A stretch of DNA of 51,778 nt from Victivallaceae bacterium. GTDB lineage: Bacteria > Verrucomicrobiota > Lentisphaeria > Victivallales > Victivallaceae. The stretch lies in NCBI GenBank assembly GCA_028709805.1, contig JAQUTL010000018.1:1-51778 (forward strand), written 5' to 3'. Below the pieces are notes generated by a model, which was not told where the DNA came from, searched no databases, and saw nothing but the letters and a program-made list of their open reading frames with translations. This document shows, one piece after another, positions 44,533 to 51,778 of the stretch; positions within the stretch are counted from its first letter, which is position 1, and every line of letters starts with the position of its first letter. The translations under genes and the position numbers were made by a program.

Positions 44533-44997
44533 ATGAAGAAAAGACCATCGTGGGACGAATATTTCATGGCGATCGCCGATGTGGCGGCAACCCGTTCAAG
44601 CTGCTGCCGCCGTCAGGTCGCCGCCGTCATCGTGCTTGACCGCCAGATAATTTCCACCGGCTACAACGGCACTCCGCGCGGAATCAAGAACTGCTGTGAC
44701 GGCGGCTGTCCGCGCTGCAACTCCGACGCGCCGAGCGGCACCAATCTCGGCGAATGTCTGTGCAGCCACGCCGAGGAAAACGCCATTGTTCAGGCCGCCT
44801 GCCACGGCATCGCCATCAAGGACGCGGTGCTGTACACCACATTCAGTCCATGTCTGCTCTGCGCAAAAATGATCATAAATTCCGGGATCGCCGAAGTGGT
44901 CTACCGGGCGCGCTACTCCATTGACGACACTTCGATGAACCTGCTCAAGACCGCCGGAGTGAGAGTCCGCGCACTGCTTGCGGAGGCGATGGAATGA
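44533..44997 (+). CDS. dCMP deaminase
   Basis: Deaminates dCMP to dUMP, the substrate of thymidylate synthase. The 154-residue protein has the cytidine-deaminase zinc motif HAEENA at 79-84 (Glu81 catalytic) and PCLLC at 106-110, plus an extra Cys-rich loop (NCCDGGCPRC) seen in bacterial dCMP deaminases, which may bind a second zinc. The ATG at 44533 (MKKRPSWDEYF) fits the family; a frame open from 44476 is less likely. Overlaps the next gene by 4 nt. Confidence 0.93.
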   Translation: MKKRPSWDEYFMAIADVAATRSSCCRRQVAAVIVLDRQIISTGYNGTPRGIKNCCDGGCPRCNSDAPSGTNLGECLCSHAEENAIVQAACHGIAIKDAVLYTTFSPCLLCAKMIINSGIAEVVYRARYSIDDTSMNLLKTAGVRVRALLAEAME

Positions 44998-45482
44998 ACC
45001 GCGACCCGCAAAAACTGGTTATGACGCTCGAACAGGCGCGCGAATGGCGCGAAAAACTGCGCGCCCGTGGTCGCAAACTCGCGGTCACCAACGGGTGTTT
45101 CGACATTCTGCACCGCGGCCATGCCCAGTATCTCTACGAAAGCCGCGGTCTGGCCGACGCGCTGCTGATACTGATGAATTCCGACCGCGCGGTGCAGGCG
45201 CTCAAGGGGCCGTCCCGTCCGGTGGTTCCGGAGGAACACCGGGCGTATATGCTCGCCGCGCTCGAATCGGTGGACGCGGTGGTGATTTTCGACTCGCCGC
45301 GCTGCGACCGCGAACTTCTGGCGGTTTCGCCGGACATCTACGTCAAAGGCGGCGACTATACGCTTGATTCGCTCGATCCGTCCGAACACGCCGCGCTGGA
45401 CCACTGCGGCGCGCAGATCGTTTTCAAGCCGTTCGTTGACGGCTTCTCCACCTCCAACCTCATCGCAAAAATAAAACAGTAA
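44994..45482 (+). CDS. rfaE2: D-glycero-beta-D-manno-heptose 1-phosphate adenylyltransferase
   Basis: Makes ADP-heptose for lipopolysaccharide core. The 162-residue nucleotidyltransferase has TNGCFDILHRGH (HxGH at 40-43), the VKGGDYTLDSL segment and the closing FSTSNLIAKI motif. It corresponds to the C-terminal half of HldE; the kinase half is not fused and not in the window. Its ATG overlaps the dCMP deaminase stop (ATGA). Confidence 0.92.
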   Translation: MNRDPQKLVMTLEQAREWREKLRARGRKLAVTNGCFDILHRGHAQYLYESRGLADALLILMNSDRAVQALKGPSRPVVPEEHRAYMLAALESVDAVVIFDSPRCDRELLAVSPDIYVKGGDYTLDSLDPSEHAALDHCGAQIVFKPFVDGFSTSNLIAKIKQ

Positions 45483-45502
45483 TCCTGCCGCGCTGAAATC
45501 AA

Positions 45503-45540
45503 AACGCCGCGCCGCGCCTAAAAAGGCGGGACGCGGCGTT
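45503..45540 (-). terminator. Terminator between convergent genes
   Basis: A 9-bp outer stem (45503-45511 with 45532-45540) with a partly paired inner stem and an A-rich loop. On the minus strand it is followed by TTTTGATTT, so it should end the thioredoxin-fold gene; it may also stop transcripts from rfaE2, though no T run follows on the plus strand. Confidence 0.7.
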
Positions 45541-45559
45541 GCACATAAGCCAATTCCGG

Positions 45560-46684
45560 CTATTCGGCCTTGCCCTCCGACGCCTCAAGACCGGCGGTGT
45601 AATAATCAAGAAAACGAAGCATCGTCGGCCTGCCATCCTCATCACTCAGCTCCACCGCTTTTTTCTGAAGTGCAACTGCCTCGCGCAAACGACCGATCCG
45701 GCTGGCGTAAAGCGCCTGTGCTGCCATAATGTCGGCAGTCGGTTTTTCGGCGCATTCCAGCGGACGGATCAACGTGCCGGCCGCCTTCAGCGCTCCGGCC
45801 TCCAGCGGAAAAATATTCAGCGTCCCCCAGAGCAGACGGCCCAATTCGTCGGCGTCCCATGAAAAGCGCCGGCCGAACTCCTCGATCAGCGGCCAGGCCG
45901 CCTCCCGCAGTTCGGGATCGTTCTGACACTGGGAAAGCATCGCCCAGTAAAGTATCCGGCTGTCCGGGTTGGCATTTTTCAACTCCTCCAGATATTTGAA
46001 GGTGTCCGCCGGAGTGCTGAGATACTGGGCGGCGTAAAGATATGATTTGAGCGCCAGAGAGTTCTGCGGATCGATCTTCAGAATTCGGTCGGCGGCGGCG
46101 AACACCTCGGGGTTCTGGCCGGAGGCGGCGGCGATGGTCATCTCCTGCTGCCAGGCGGAGACGGCGCGGGAGTTTGAAGCATTGAAACGGTTGCTGTACA
46201 TGCTGTCCAGCACTCTCGGCAGATCGTCTGGATCGCCGTCCCACAAAATGATCTGGGAGGCGTCAACAATGTAACTGCGCACACCGACCAGTGCGCCGTC
46301 AAGATAAGTGTTGGCCAGACGGCCGTCCTTGTCGCATGCGACTTTGAGATATTTAAATCCGCCGTCGCTCATAAAATCCTCAATCGCCTTTTTCGGCTGC
46401 GGCGAGACCGCCAGCGCCTGAAGGTCATGATCGGCGTACTGACCGGCAAGCCGGTCGATCGCGGTCAACGTCTCGCGCACATTCGGAATGTAGGTGCCGA
46501 ACAGCGTGACCACACGGAGATGGGCAAACGGCTCGCGGCTGGAAAAACTGTTCTGGTCAAGATAGAGCGGATCCCCCTTGGTCACATAATCAAGCCCCAC
46601 CGTCGCCGACGCTTTTTCGCCGGACACCAGCGCCATCGCCGCACAGGGCAGCGCCGCAAACAGGATCAACAGCCTCTTTTTCAT
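45560..46684 (-). CDS. Secreted thioredoxin-fold protein lacking the CxxC
   Basis: A 374-residue protein with an N-terminal signal peptide (MKKRLLILFAALPCAAMAL), then a TlpA/redoxin-like thioredoxin fold at about 57-150. The strand and turn that normally carry WCxxC read LFGTYIPNVRE, so both cysteines are replaced (Y65-N68). The remainder, about 180-370, is helical and resembles TPR-like repeats. It is unlikely to be an oxidoreductase; a binding or scaffold role in the envelope is possible. The ATG at 46684 has GAGGT 5 nt upstream; the open frame reaches 46795. Confidence 0.7.
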   Translation of the reverse strand: MKKRLLILFAALPCAAMALVSGEKASATVGLDYVTKGDPLYLDQNSFSSREPFAHLRVVTLFGTYIPNVRETLTAIDRLAGQYADHDLQALAVSPQPKKAIEDFMSDGGFKYLKVACDKDGRLANTYLDGALVGVRSYIVDASQIILWDGDPDDLPRVLDSMYSNRFNASNSRAVSAWQQEMTIAAASGQNPEVFAAADRILKIDPQNSLALKSYLYAAQYLSTPADTFKYLEELKNANPDSRILYWAMLSQCQNDPELREAAWPLIEEFGRRFSWDADELGRLLWGTLNIFPLEAGALKAAGTLIRPLECAEKPTADIMAAQALYASRIGRLREAVALQKKAVELSDEDGRPTMLRFLDYYTAGLEASEGKAE

Positions 46685-46715
46685 CATCCACCTCGTTTGA
46701 GAAATAAATTGAAAC

Positions 46716-46745
46716 CGCTCCGACCGGCGGAATCCGGCCGGAGCG
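46716..46745 (-). terminator. Terminator after gatA
   Basis: A 12-bp stem (46716-46727 with 46734-46745, one G-T pair) with a 6-nt loop; on the minus strand it is followed by GTTTCAATTTATTT. It separates the pfp-gatC-gatA unit from the thioredoxin-fold gene. Confidence 0.65.
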
Positions 46746-46751
46746 CGACGC

Positions 46752-48224
46752 TTACAATCCCGGAACAAACGATTCGCGTTCCGCATTGGCCTCAAGCACC
46801 CGCCCGAACGCCAGAAGTCTTTTCTCCTCCAGCGCCGGAGCGATCACCTGAAGACCGATCGGCATGCCGTCGCCTCCAAGCGCGTAAGGCACGCTCATGC
46901 CGCAGTTCCCGGAGAGGTTGAGCGCAATCGTGAAAATGTCCGACAGATACATCTGCAGCGGATCGGATTTTTCTCCGAATTTGAACGCCGTCGCCGGAGT
47001 TACCGGCGTCAACAGCACGTCGCACTGCCGGAACGCCTCGGTGAAATCGCGGCGGATCAGCGTGCGCACTTTCTGCGCCCGGAGATAATAAGCATCGTAA
47101 TAACCGCTGGAAAGCACATAGGTGCCAAGCAGAATACGACGGGTCACCTCCCGGCCGAATCCGGCGCCGCGACTGGCAAAATAACTTGACACCAGCTCTC
47201 CGGTGTCCTTGCGCGCGCCGTAGCGCACGCCGTCGAACCGGGCCAGATTGGCGCTGGCTTCGGCGGTGGCAATAATATAATAAACCGCGACCGCGTATTT
47301 CGTATGCGGCAGCGACACTTCCACCGTTTCGGCTCCGAGCGAGCGGATTTTCTCCAGCGCGCGGCCGAGCGCCGACTTGACGTCCGGACTCAATCCGGGC
47401 GCCTCAAGGTATTCCTTGGGCAATCCGACCCGGACGCCTTTCAGCGAAGCGACATCCGCTTTGCGCACCGCGTCGGCAAACCCTCCGGCCGGCACGTCCA
47501 GACTGGTGGAGTCGGCGGCGTCGCGTCCGCAAATGGCGTCAAGCACAATTCCGGCGTCCTCCACCGAATTGGTCATCGGCCCGATCTGGTCAAGCGACGA
47601 AGCAAACGCCACCAGCCCGTAGCGGGAGACGCGTCCATAAGTCGGCTTGACGCCGACAATGCCGCAGAACCCGGCCGGCTGGCGGATCGATCCGCCGGTG
47701 TCCGACCCCAGCGCCGCCGGCACCATCCGCGCCGCCACCGCCGCCGCGCTGCCGCCGGAGGAGCCGCCGGGAACCCGGTTGAGGTCCCACGGGTTGGCCG
47801 TACGGTGGAACGCGCTGTTCTCGCAGCTCGACCCCATGGCGAACTCGTCCATATTCAGCCGCCCGAACGGAATGAATCCGAGCCGGCGCAACCGCGCCAC
47901 TGCGGTCGAATCATAGGGAGATATCACGTTTTCCAGAAGTTTGGACGCGCATGAACAGCTCTCTTTCCCGGCAACGATGCAGGCCTTGACGCCGATCGGC
48001 ACCCCGTCGAACTCGGACAACGCCGTGCCAGCCGCCCGGCGACGGTCGGACTCCGCCGCCGCCGCCAGCACCCGCTCACGGTCAATGGTCAAAAAGGCGC
48101 CGACCCGGCCGTCCGTTTCGTCCACTCTGGACAGGCAACGGTTGACCAGCTCCACCGAAGTGAGCTTCTTTTCCGCCAGCAGCCGGGCGGCTGCGGCGAT
48201 CGTAATTGTTTCCATAACGCTCAT
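46752..48224 (-). CDS. gatA: Asp/Glu-tRNA amidotransferase subunit A
   Basis: Glutaminase subunit of GatCAB, which turns Glu-tRNA-Gln or Asp-tRNA-Asn into the amide form. The 490-residue amidase has Lys80 (GVPIGVK), Ser155 (GGSSGGS) and Ser179 (GSDTGGS) as the Ser-cisSer-Lys triad. After Lys80 the usual Asp-Asn is Ala-Cys, followed by a Cys-rich ESCSCASK. Follows gatC by 3 nt. No gatB in the window. Confidence 0.96.
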   Translation of the reverse strand: MSVMETITIAAAARLLAEKKLTSVELVNRCLSRVDETDGRVGAFLTIDRERVLAAAAESDRRRAAGTALSEFDGVPIGVKACIVAGKESCSCASKLLENVISPYDSTAVARLRRLGFIPFGRLNMDEFAMGSSCENSAFHRTANPWDLNRVPGGSSGGSAAAVAARMVPAALGSDTGGSIRQPAGFCGIVGVKPTYGRVSRYGLVAFASSLDQIGPMTNSVEDAGIVLDAICGRDAADSTSLDVPAGGFADAVRKADVASLKGVRVGLPKEYLEAPGLSPDVKSALGRALEKIRSLGAETVEVSLPHTKYAVAVYYIIATAEASANLARFDGVRYGARKDTGELVSSYFASRGAGFGREVTRRILLGTYVLSSGYYDAYYLRAQKVRTLIRRDFTEAFRQCDVLLTPVTPATAFKFGEKSDPLQMYLSDIFTIALNLSGNCGMSVPYALGGDGMPIGLQVIAPALEEKRLLAFGRVLEANAERESFVPGL

Positions 48225-48227
48225 AAC

Positions 48228-48539
48228 TCAGTTCATCCCCTCTCCGGGCAACACCTGAGGCACCCGGATAAGTTCGCCTTCGATCAGGGCGGGCGCGTTG
48301 GCCAGCATGACGTCGCGTCCGAATCCCGGACGGGCGACGTCATCGCGCTCAACGTTGGTGACCTGCACCGCATGCGCGGTCGGCTCAACACCGGAAACGT
48401 CAAGCTCGCTCAATTCGTCGATATACTCGACGATCGCCTCCATGTCATGCTGCATCGCGGCTTTTTCGGCTTCGTCCAGCTCCAGCCGGGCGAGCTGCGC
48501 GACATACGAAACGTCGATTGCGCCGGTTTTACTTGACAT
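48228..48539 (-). CDS. gatC: Asp/Glu-tRNA amidotransferase subunit C
   Basis: A 103-residue belt protein holding GatA and GatB together. Recognised by [16 protein letters not shown] and the internal VEPTAHAV segment. The ATG at 48539 overlaps the pfp end by 11 bp, which places the amidotransferase in the pfp transcript. Confidence 0.93.
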   Translation of the reverse strand: MSSKTGAIDVSYVAQLARLELDEAEKAAMQHDMEAIVEYIDELSELDVSGVEPTAHAVQVTNVERDDVARPGFGRDVMLANAPALIEGELIRVPQVLPGEGMN

Positions 48540-50193
48540 TGCCGCTTCTCTCAAGCATCAGCGTGCGGGTAACCAGATCGCAGACCTCGCTCGGTCCGAA
48601 ATACTGGATCGGGCCGGGATAAACGTAACAGGTGTTGACCGCCCATTCGGCGCGGTTGGCGGCAAATTCGCGGAACGGCGCGCCGTCAAGCTCAACCAGC
48701 GCCTTGCGGATCACCGGCTTGTCCTCGCCGTGCCGACGCTCAATGTTCATCATCATGGTGATCGGAATGCCGCCGGCCACCCACTCGGAGGCCGGTTTCA
48801 GCGTGTTGCGGACACTGGACATATAACCGGTTTTACCGGCGGAAAGCAGCGCCGCGGCAGTATAACCGAGGCTGTAGCAATAGTCGGCGTCATAATTGGA
48901 CGGCGCGGCGCAGCGGCCCTCGTAACCGAAAAAGTGGCTCTGCGTGGAGAATTTGCCGTTGTAGATGCCGGTCTGCCGGAGTTCCTTCAGCCGCAGGGAG
49001 ACCATCTCCGCGAGCATCTTCTCGGTCTCGATCAGAGAGACCTGAACGTTGCCGTGCGGGTCGCGGTCCAGACAAAGCTGGATCTGGATCTGGCGCGGCA
49101 GCGAGCTGAACACATAGCTCGAACCCTCCGGCAGACGGCTGCTGATGAACTGGATCTTGCTGTCCGAATCGGCCAGCGAAGCAAACGCGGTTTCCTCCTT
49201 GGCCAGCAGCTCATTCAGCGCGGCGATCAGCATCTTGAATTCGGGAATGAACTCGATCAGACCTTCGGGAATCAGCGCCACACCAAAATTCATGCCGCGG
49301 GCCGAACGCTCGGCAACAATGCCGGCGATATATTCAACGATGCCCTTGATGGTCATCTTGCGGGCCGCGACCTCTTCGGAGATAATGGCGATATTCGGAT
49401 GGGTCTGCAACGCGCATTCCAGCGCGATATGACTGGCGGAGCGGCCCATGAGTTTGATGAAGTGCCAGTATTTTTTGGCGGAGTTGGCATCGCGCTCGAT
49501 GTTGCCGATCAGCTCGGAATAAACGCGGCAGGCGGTGTCGAATCCGAAAGAGGCTTCGATCTGCTCGTTCTTGAGGTCGCCGTCGATGGTCTTCGGGCAG
49601 CCGACCACCTTGATCGGAATATCGTTCTTCTTGTAATACTCGGCCAGCAGACAGGCGTTGGTGTTGGAGTCGTCACCGCCGACGATCACCAAGCAGGTGA
49701 TGCCGAGCGCTTTGCAATGATTGTATGCGGCAGTGAACTGCTCCTCGGTCTCAAGTTTGGTGCGGCCGGAGCCGATCATATCGAAGCCGCCGGTGTTGCG
49801 GTAGCTGTTGATGATCTCATCGGTGAGCAGCATGTACTCATTTTTGACCAGACCGTCCGGCCCCTTCAGGAAGCCGTAGAGTTTACTCGCATTGTTCAGC
49901 GATTTGAGTCCGTCGTACAGACCGGCGATGACGTTGTGTCCGCCCGGAGCCTGCCCGCCGGACAGGATCACTCCGGCGGTGATCGCCGGCTTTTCGCCTC
50001 TGACGCCGGGTTCAAACGTCAGCTCGGGGCTGCCGTAGGTGGCGGCAAAAAGTTTCCCGATTTTTTCGGAGTCTCCGGCGCTGGTGGTGGGAGCGCCTTC
50101 AACGATTTTCACCGCCGCGCCGTTGACATAGGCGGGCGGAAGTTTGGGCATATACGCGGCACGGGCCTTCTGGAGAGCGGAGATTTTGTTCAT
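48529..50193 (-). CDS. pfp: PPi-dependent 6-phosphofructokinase
   Basis: Reversible phosphorylation of fructose 6-phosphate using pyrophosphate instead of ATP. The 554-residue protein is of the long (plant beta-like) PFP class. The nucleotide-binding loop is GGDDS at 172-176 (the second Asp excludes ATP) and PKTIDGD at 200-206 carries the Lys typical of PPi enzymes. AAGGTG precedes the ATG. First gene of the pfp-gatC-gatA unit. Confidence 0.95.
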   Translation of the reverse strand: MNKISALQKARAAYMPKLPPAYVNGAAVKIVEGAPTTSAGDSEKIGKLFAATYGSPELTFEPGVRGEKPAITAGVILSGGQAPGGHNVIAGLYDGLKSLNNASKLYGFLKGPDGLVKNEYMLLTDEIINSYRNTGGFDMIGSGRTKLETEEQFTAAYNHCKALGITCLVIVGGDDSNTNACLLAEYYKKNDIPIKVVGCPKTIDGDLKNEQIEASFGFDTACRVYSELIGNIERDANSAKKYWHFIKLMGRSASHIALECALQTHPNIAIISEEVAARKMTIKGIVEYIAGIVAERSARGMNFGVALIPEGLIEFIPEFKMLIAALNELLAKEETAFASLADSDSKIQFISSRLPEGSSYVFSSLPRQIQIQLCLDRDPHGNVQVSLIETEKMLAEMVSLRLKELRQTGIYNGKFSTQSHFFGYEGRCAAPSNYDADYCYSLGYTAAALLSAGKTGYMSSVRNTLKPASEWVAGGIPITMMMNIERRHGEDKPVIRKALVELDGAPFREFAANRAEWAVNTCYVYPGPIQYFGPSEVCDLVTRTLMLERSGNVK

Positions 50194-50234
50194 TGTAACA
50201 CCTTGATGTTTATGTTGAGAATCTTATTTTTTAT

Positions 50235-50262
50235 AATATAGCACAAAACATCCTTTTGTAAA
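50235..50262 (-). promoter_or_regulatory. Promoter of pfp-gatC-gatA (TTTACA-N16-TATATT)
   Basis: On the minus strand TTTACA (50262-50257), 16-nt spacer ending TGTGC, TATATT (50240-50235). Same boxes, spacing and spacer end as leuS. It lies 15 nt after the T run of the upstream terminator. Confidence 0.75.
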
Positions 50263-50277
50263 GACTGGCCGGACAAC

Positions 50278-50309
50278 AAAAAACGCGGAACGGCATCGCC
50301 GCCCCGCGT
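50278..50309 (-). terminator. Terminator after the pseudopilin gene
   Basis: An 11-bp stem (50283-50293 with 50299-50309, two G-T pairs) and 5-nt loop; on the minus strand it is followed by six T. About 27 nt after the pseudopilin stop. Confidence 0.85.
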
Positions 50310-50335
50310 CGGATAACTCAGTACCGGAGTCCGGC

Positions 50336-51133
50336 TCAGTTGTTGTCGCTGCCGTACTCCTCCTCCAAATCGATCGCGTCGTAACCGTCGCTGATCAGAT
50401 AGCTGCGGATGAACGACTGCCGGTAAAGCGCGGCGCGATCCTGACTGTCACCGACATGACCGTCGGCATAAGCCAGATTGCCGATGCCGTTGTGACGGGG
50501 CATGAATCCAGACCACCCCTTCAGACCGTTGTCCCGATAGAACCAGTACGCCTGATTTCCCACCGCCGGGTCGGAGCTGTCGGCAAAGTACGACCCGTAG
50601 GCGCAATCCATCAGCATGACATAGGTGGTGGCCGGCGCACGGCCGAGATTGACCATGGAGCCGCCGGTGTAGTAGATCACATTGTAGGTAGGATCAACCT
50701 GCGTCGGGTTGCCGGTCACCGTCTGCTCGCAGTTATACTCCTCGTAGTCCGGCGAATTATTGAAAAACGGCGCACCGTAAGCCGACTGCCGGTTCTTGAT
50801 ATTGTCCGAATTGACCACCGACGGGCAGTAGGTGACTTTGCGCATCTGCACCGGGCAGTCCGGATCGTTCGCCCCCAGGTCACCGCCAACGCCCTTGACG
50901 CCGAACCACGGCGCCACCCAGCCGTCCTTATCGCGCGGACAGGTGGACACCCAGTCGTCGTTGTTCTGGGAATAAAGCTGCATTGTCTGCACGCACTGGC
51001 GCAGATTCCCGACGCACGCGATCCGGTTGGCCATTTCGCGGGCCCGGGCAAGACTCGGCAGCAGCATCGCCGCCAGAATCGCGATGATTGCAATGACCAC
51101 CAGCAGTTCAATCAACGTAAATCTCGTTTTCAT
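50336..51133 (-). CDS. Type II pseudopilin-like protein with H-X9-DG motif
   Basis: A 265-residue protein with a class III signal: MKTR then [20 protein letters not shown], the hydrophobic helix of type IV pilins and pseudopilins. The body is of the kind found in many paralogues in Planctomycetes, Verrucomicrobia and Lentisphaerota (DUF1559-like) and ends with the H-X9-DG motif (H214, D224, G225). The residue before the cleavage site is Arg instead of Gly. The ATG at 51133 is chosen for spacing to GGAG; in-frame ATGs lie at 51139 and 51145. Role, secretion or surface structure, is unknown. Confidence 0.85.
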   Translation of the reverse strand: MKTRFTLIELLVVIAIIAILAAMLLPSLARAREMANRIACVGNLRQCVQTMQLYSQNNDDWVSTCPRDKDGWVAPWFGVKGVGGDLGANDPDCPVQMRKVTYCPSVVNSDNIKNRQSAYGAPFFNNSPDYEEYNCEQTVTGNPTQVDPTYNVIYYTGGSMVNLGRAPATTYVMLMDCAYGSYFADSSDPAVGNQAYWFYRDNGLKGWSGFMPRHNGIGNLAYADGHVGDSQDRAALYRQSFIRSYLISDGYDAIDLEEEYGSDNN

Positions 51134-51312
51134 CTCCATCTCCATTGGCTTGTTTAGTGTAAATCCAGACAGCCGTAACGCCGCAGCCGCCAAGAGCCTT
51201 CATAGTGCATGGCACGATCGGCTCATCCGGTCGCACCGCGTGCGCTTCCGCAACACCATACGGACACGCACATCATCAAAGCGCCGCAACGCAAACACCC
51301 GACAATCCGCAT

Positions 51313-51340
51313 AATATAACACCGCGTCCGGATTTTTAAA
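51313..51340 (-). promoter_or_regulatory. Promoter of the pseudopilin gene (TTTAAA-N16-TATATT)
   Basis: On the minus strand TTTAAA (51340-51335), 16-nt spacer, TATATT (51318-51313). Predicted start about 51306, giving a long leader of about 170 nt. It begins one base after the terminator of the RRM gene. Confidence 0.65.
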
Positions 51341-51341
51341 C

Positions 51342-51380
51342 AAAAAAAATCCGAACGCCATAAAGGAATTCGGATTTTTT
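51342..51380 (-). terminator. Terminator after the RRM protein gene
   Basis: A 12-bp A/T-flanked stem (51344-51355 with 51369-51380; core TCCGAA/TTCGGA) with a 13-nt loop. On the minus strand it runs into eight T. The T run directly abuts the pseudopilin promoter. Confidence 0.75.
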
Positions 51381-51425
51381 CGCAATTTTACGCAAACGGC
51401 CGGCCGCAACCGGCCTGAAAGCGTA

Positions 51426-51704
51426 TTAGCGGCGGAATCCGCCTTCGCGACGCGGACGCTCTTCACGCGGACGAGCCTCGTTGACCACGATCTTGCGACC
51501 GTTGAGTTCCTTGCCGTTCAGCGCCTCGATGGCGGCATTGGCGGCATTGGCATCGCTCATTTCGACGAAACCGAAGCCCTTGCTGCGGCCGCTGTCACGA
51601 TCCATGACAATGCGGGCGGCATCAACGGTGCCGAATTCGGCGAAATAGTTTGCGAGGTCTTCATCGGTGACGGCGTAGGCGAGATTACCAACGTAGATGT
51701 TCAT
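51426..51704 (-). CDS. RRM-type RNA-binding protein
   Basis: A 92-residue single RNA-recognition-motif protein of the bacterial cold- or stress-induced Rbp type. RNP2 IYVGNL at 3-8 and RNP1 KGFGFVEM near 43-50 carry the aromatic RNA-stacking residues; the tail is Arg/Gly/Glu-rich (RPREERPRREGGFRR). The ATG at 51704 has AAGGA 6 nt upstream. The leader can fold through TCCGGAA/TTCCGGA arms (51731-51737 with 51762-51768), which might serve regulation. Confidence 0.92.
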   Translation of the reverse strand: MNIYVGNLAYAVTDEDLANYFAEFGTVDAARIVMDRDSGRSKGFGFVEMSDANAANAAIEALNGKELNGRKIVVNEARPREERPRREGGFRR

Positions 51705-51778
51705 ACTGGATCCTTCTTTTCTTTTTTTGCTCCGGAATCCCCGGGCAGCGTTCATTCCCCGTTCCGGAACCGAAACAC

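Overview
The window looks like the core chromosome of a GC-rich Gram-negative bacterium of the PVC group, most likely a Lentisphaerota (Victivallis-like) genome. The pointers are a pseudopilin-like protein with the H-X9-DG motif, a heparinase II/III-family protein, a GH130 phosphorylase, a PPi-dependent phosphofructokinase, a heptose adenylyltransferase (lipopolysaccharide) and a GatCA amidotransferase. This placement is inferred from protein character; no rRNA is present to confirm it.

Layout. 1-9.9 kb: a 3'-truncated queH (-), then a plus-strand run: an HprK/ScmC-like P-loop protein coupled to mutS, a hexapeptide acyltransferase, a heparinase II/III-family protein, phosphomannomutase/phosphoglucomutase, a DUF815-like AAA+ ATPase and a frame-disrupted OppB-type permease. 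9.9-18.4 kb: a minus unit (wecA-like, D-aminoacylase-like, TSCPD protein), a plus-strand radical SAM gene, and a minus unit of a small membrane protein, a type-2-like ileS and GH130. 18.7-38.9 kb: one continuous minus-strand information-processing cluster, read as tRNA-Leu, tRNA-Thr, tuf, rpmG, tRNA-Trp, secE, nusG, rplK, rplA, rplJ, rplL, rpoB, rpoC, rpsL, rpsG, fusA, rpsJ, rplC, rplD, rplW, rplB, rpsS, ending at a clear terminator. The rest of the usual S10 cluster (rplV, rpsC and on) does not follow. 38.9-45.5 kb: a lipoprotein and thyX (-), mnmE (-) divergent from leuS, dCMP deaminase and heptose adenylyltransferase (+). 45.5-51.8 kb: a thioredoxin-fold protein lacking its cysteines, gatA, gatC, pfp, a pseudopilin-like gene and an RRM RNA-binding protein, all minus.

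Functional threads. Translation and transcription dominate: RNA polymerase, NusG, elongation factors, ribosomal proteins, three tRNAs, two aminoacyl-tRNA synthetases, GatCA, MnmE and QueH for tRNA modification. dCMP deaminase and ThyX feed dTMP synthesis. PMM/PGM, WecA, the heptose adenylyltransferase and the acyltransferase point to envelope glycan synthesis; heparinase and GH130 point to glycan use.

The most interesting signal is regulatory rather than a new gene system. Intergenic regions repeatedly show a promoter of the form TTTACA-N16/17-TATATT. In three cases (queH, the hprK-like/mutS unit, mnmE) the -10 box ends only 7-8 nt before the ATG and no Shine-Dalgarno is present, so these mRNAs are probably leaderless. 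Two divergent pairs (queH/hprK-like and mnmE/leuS) have abutting or interlocked promoters. I found no CRISPR array, insertion sequence, prophage or defence island.
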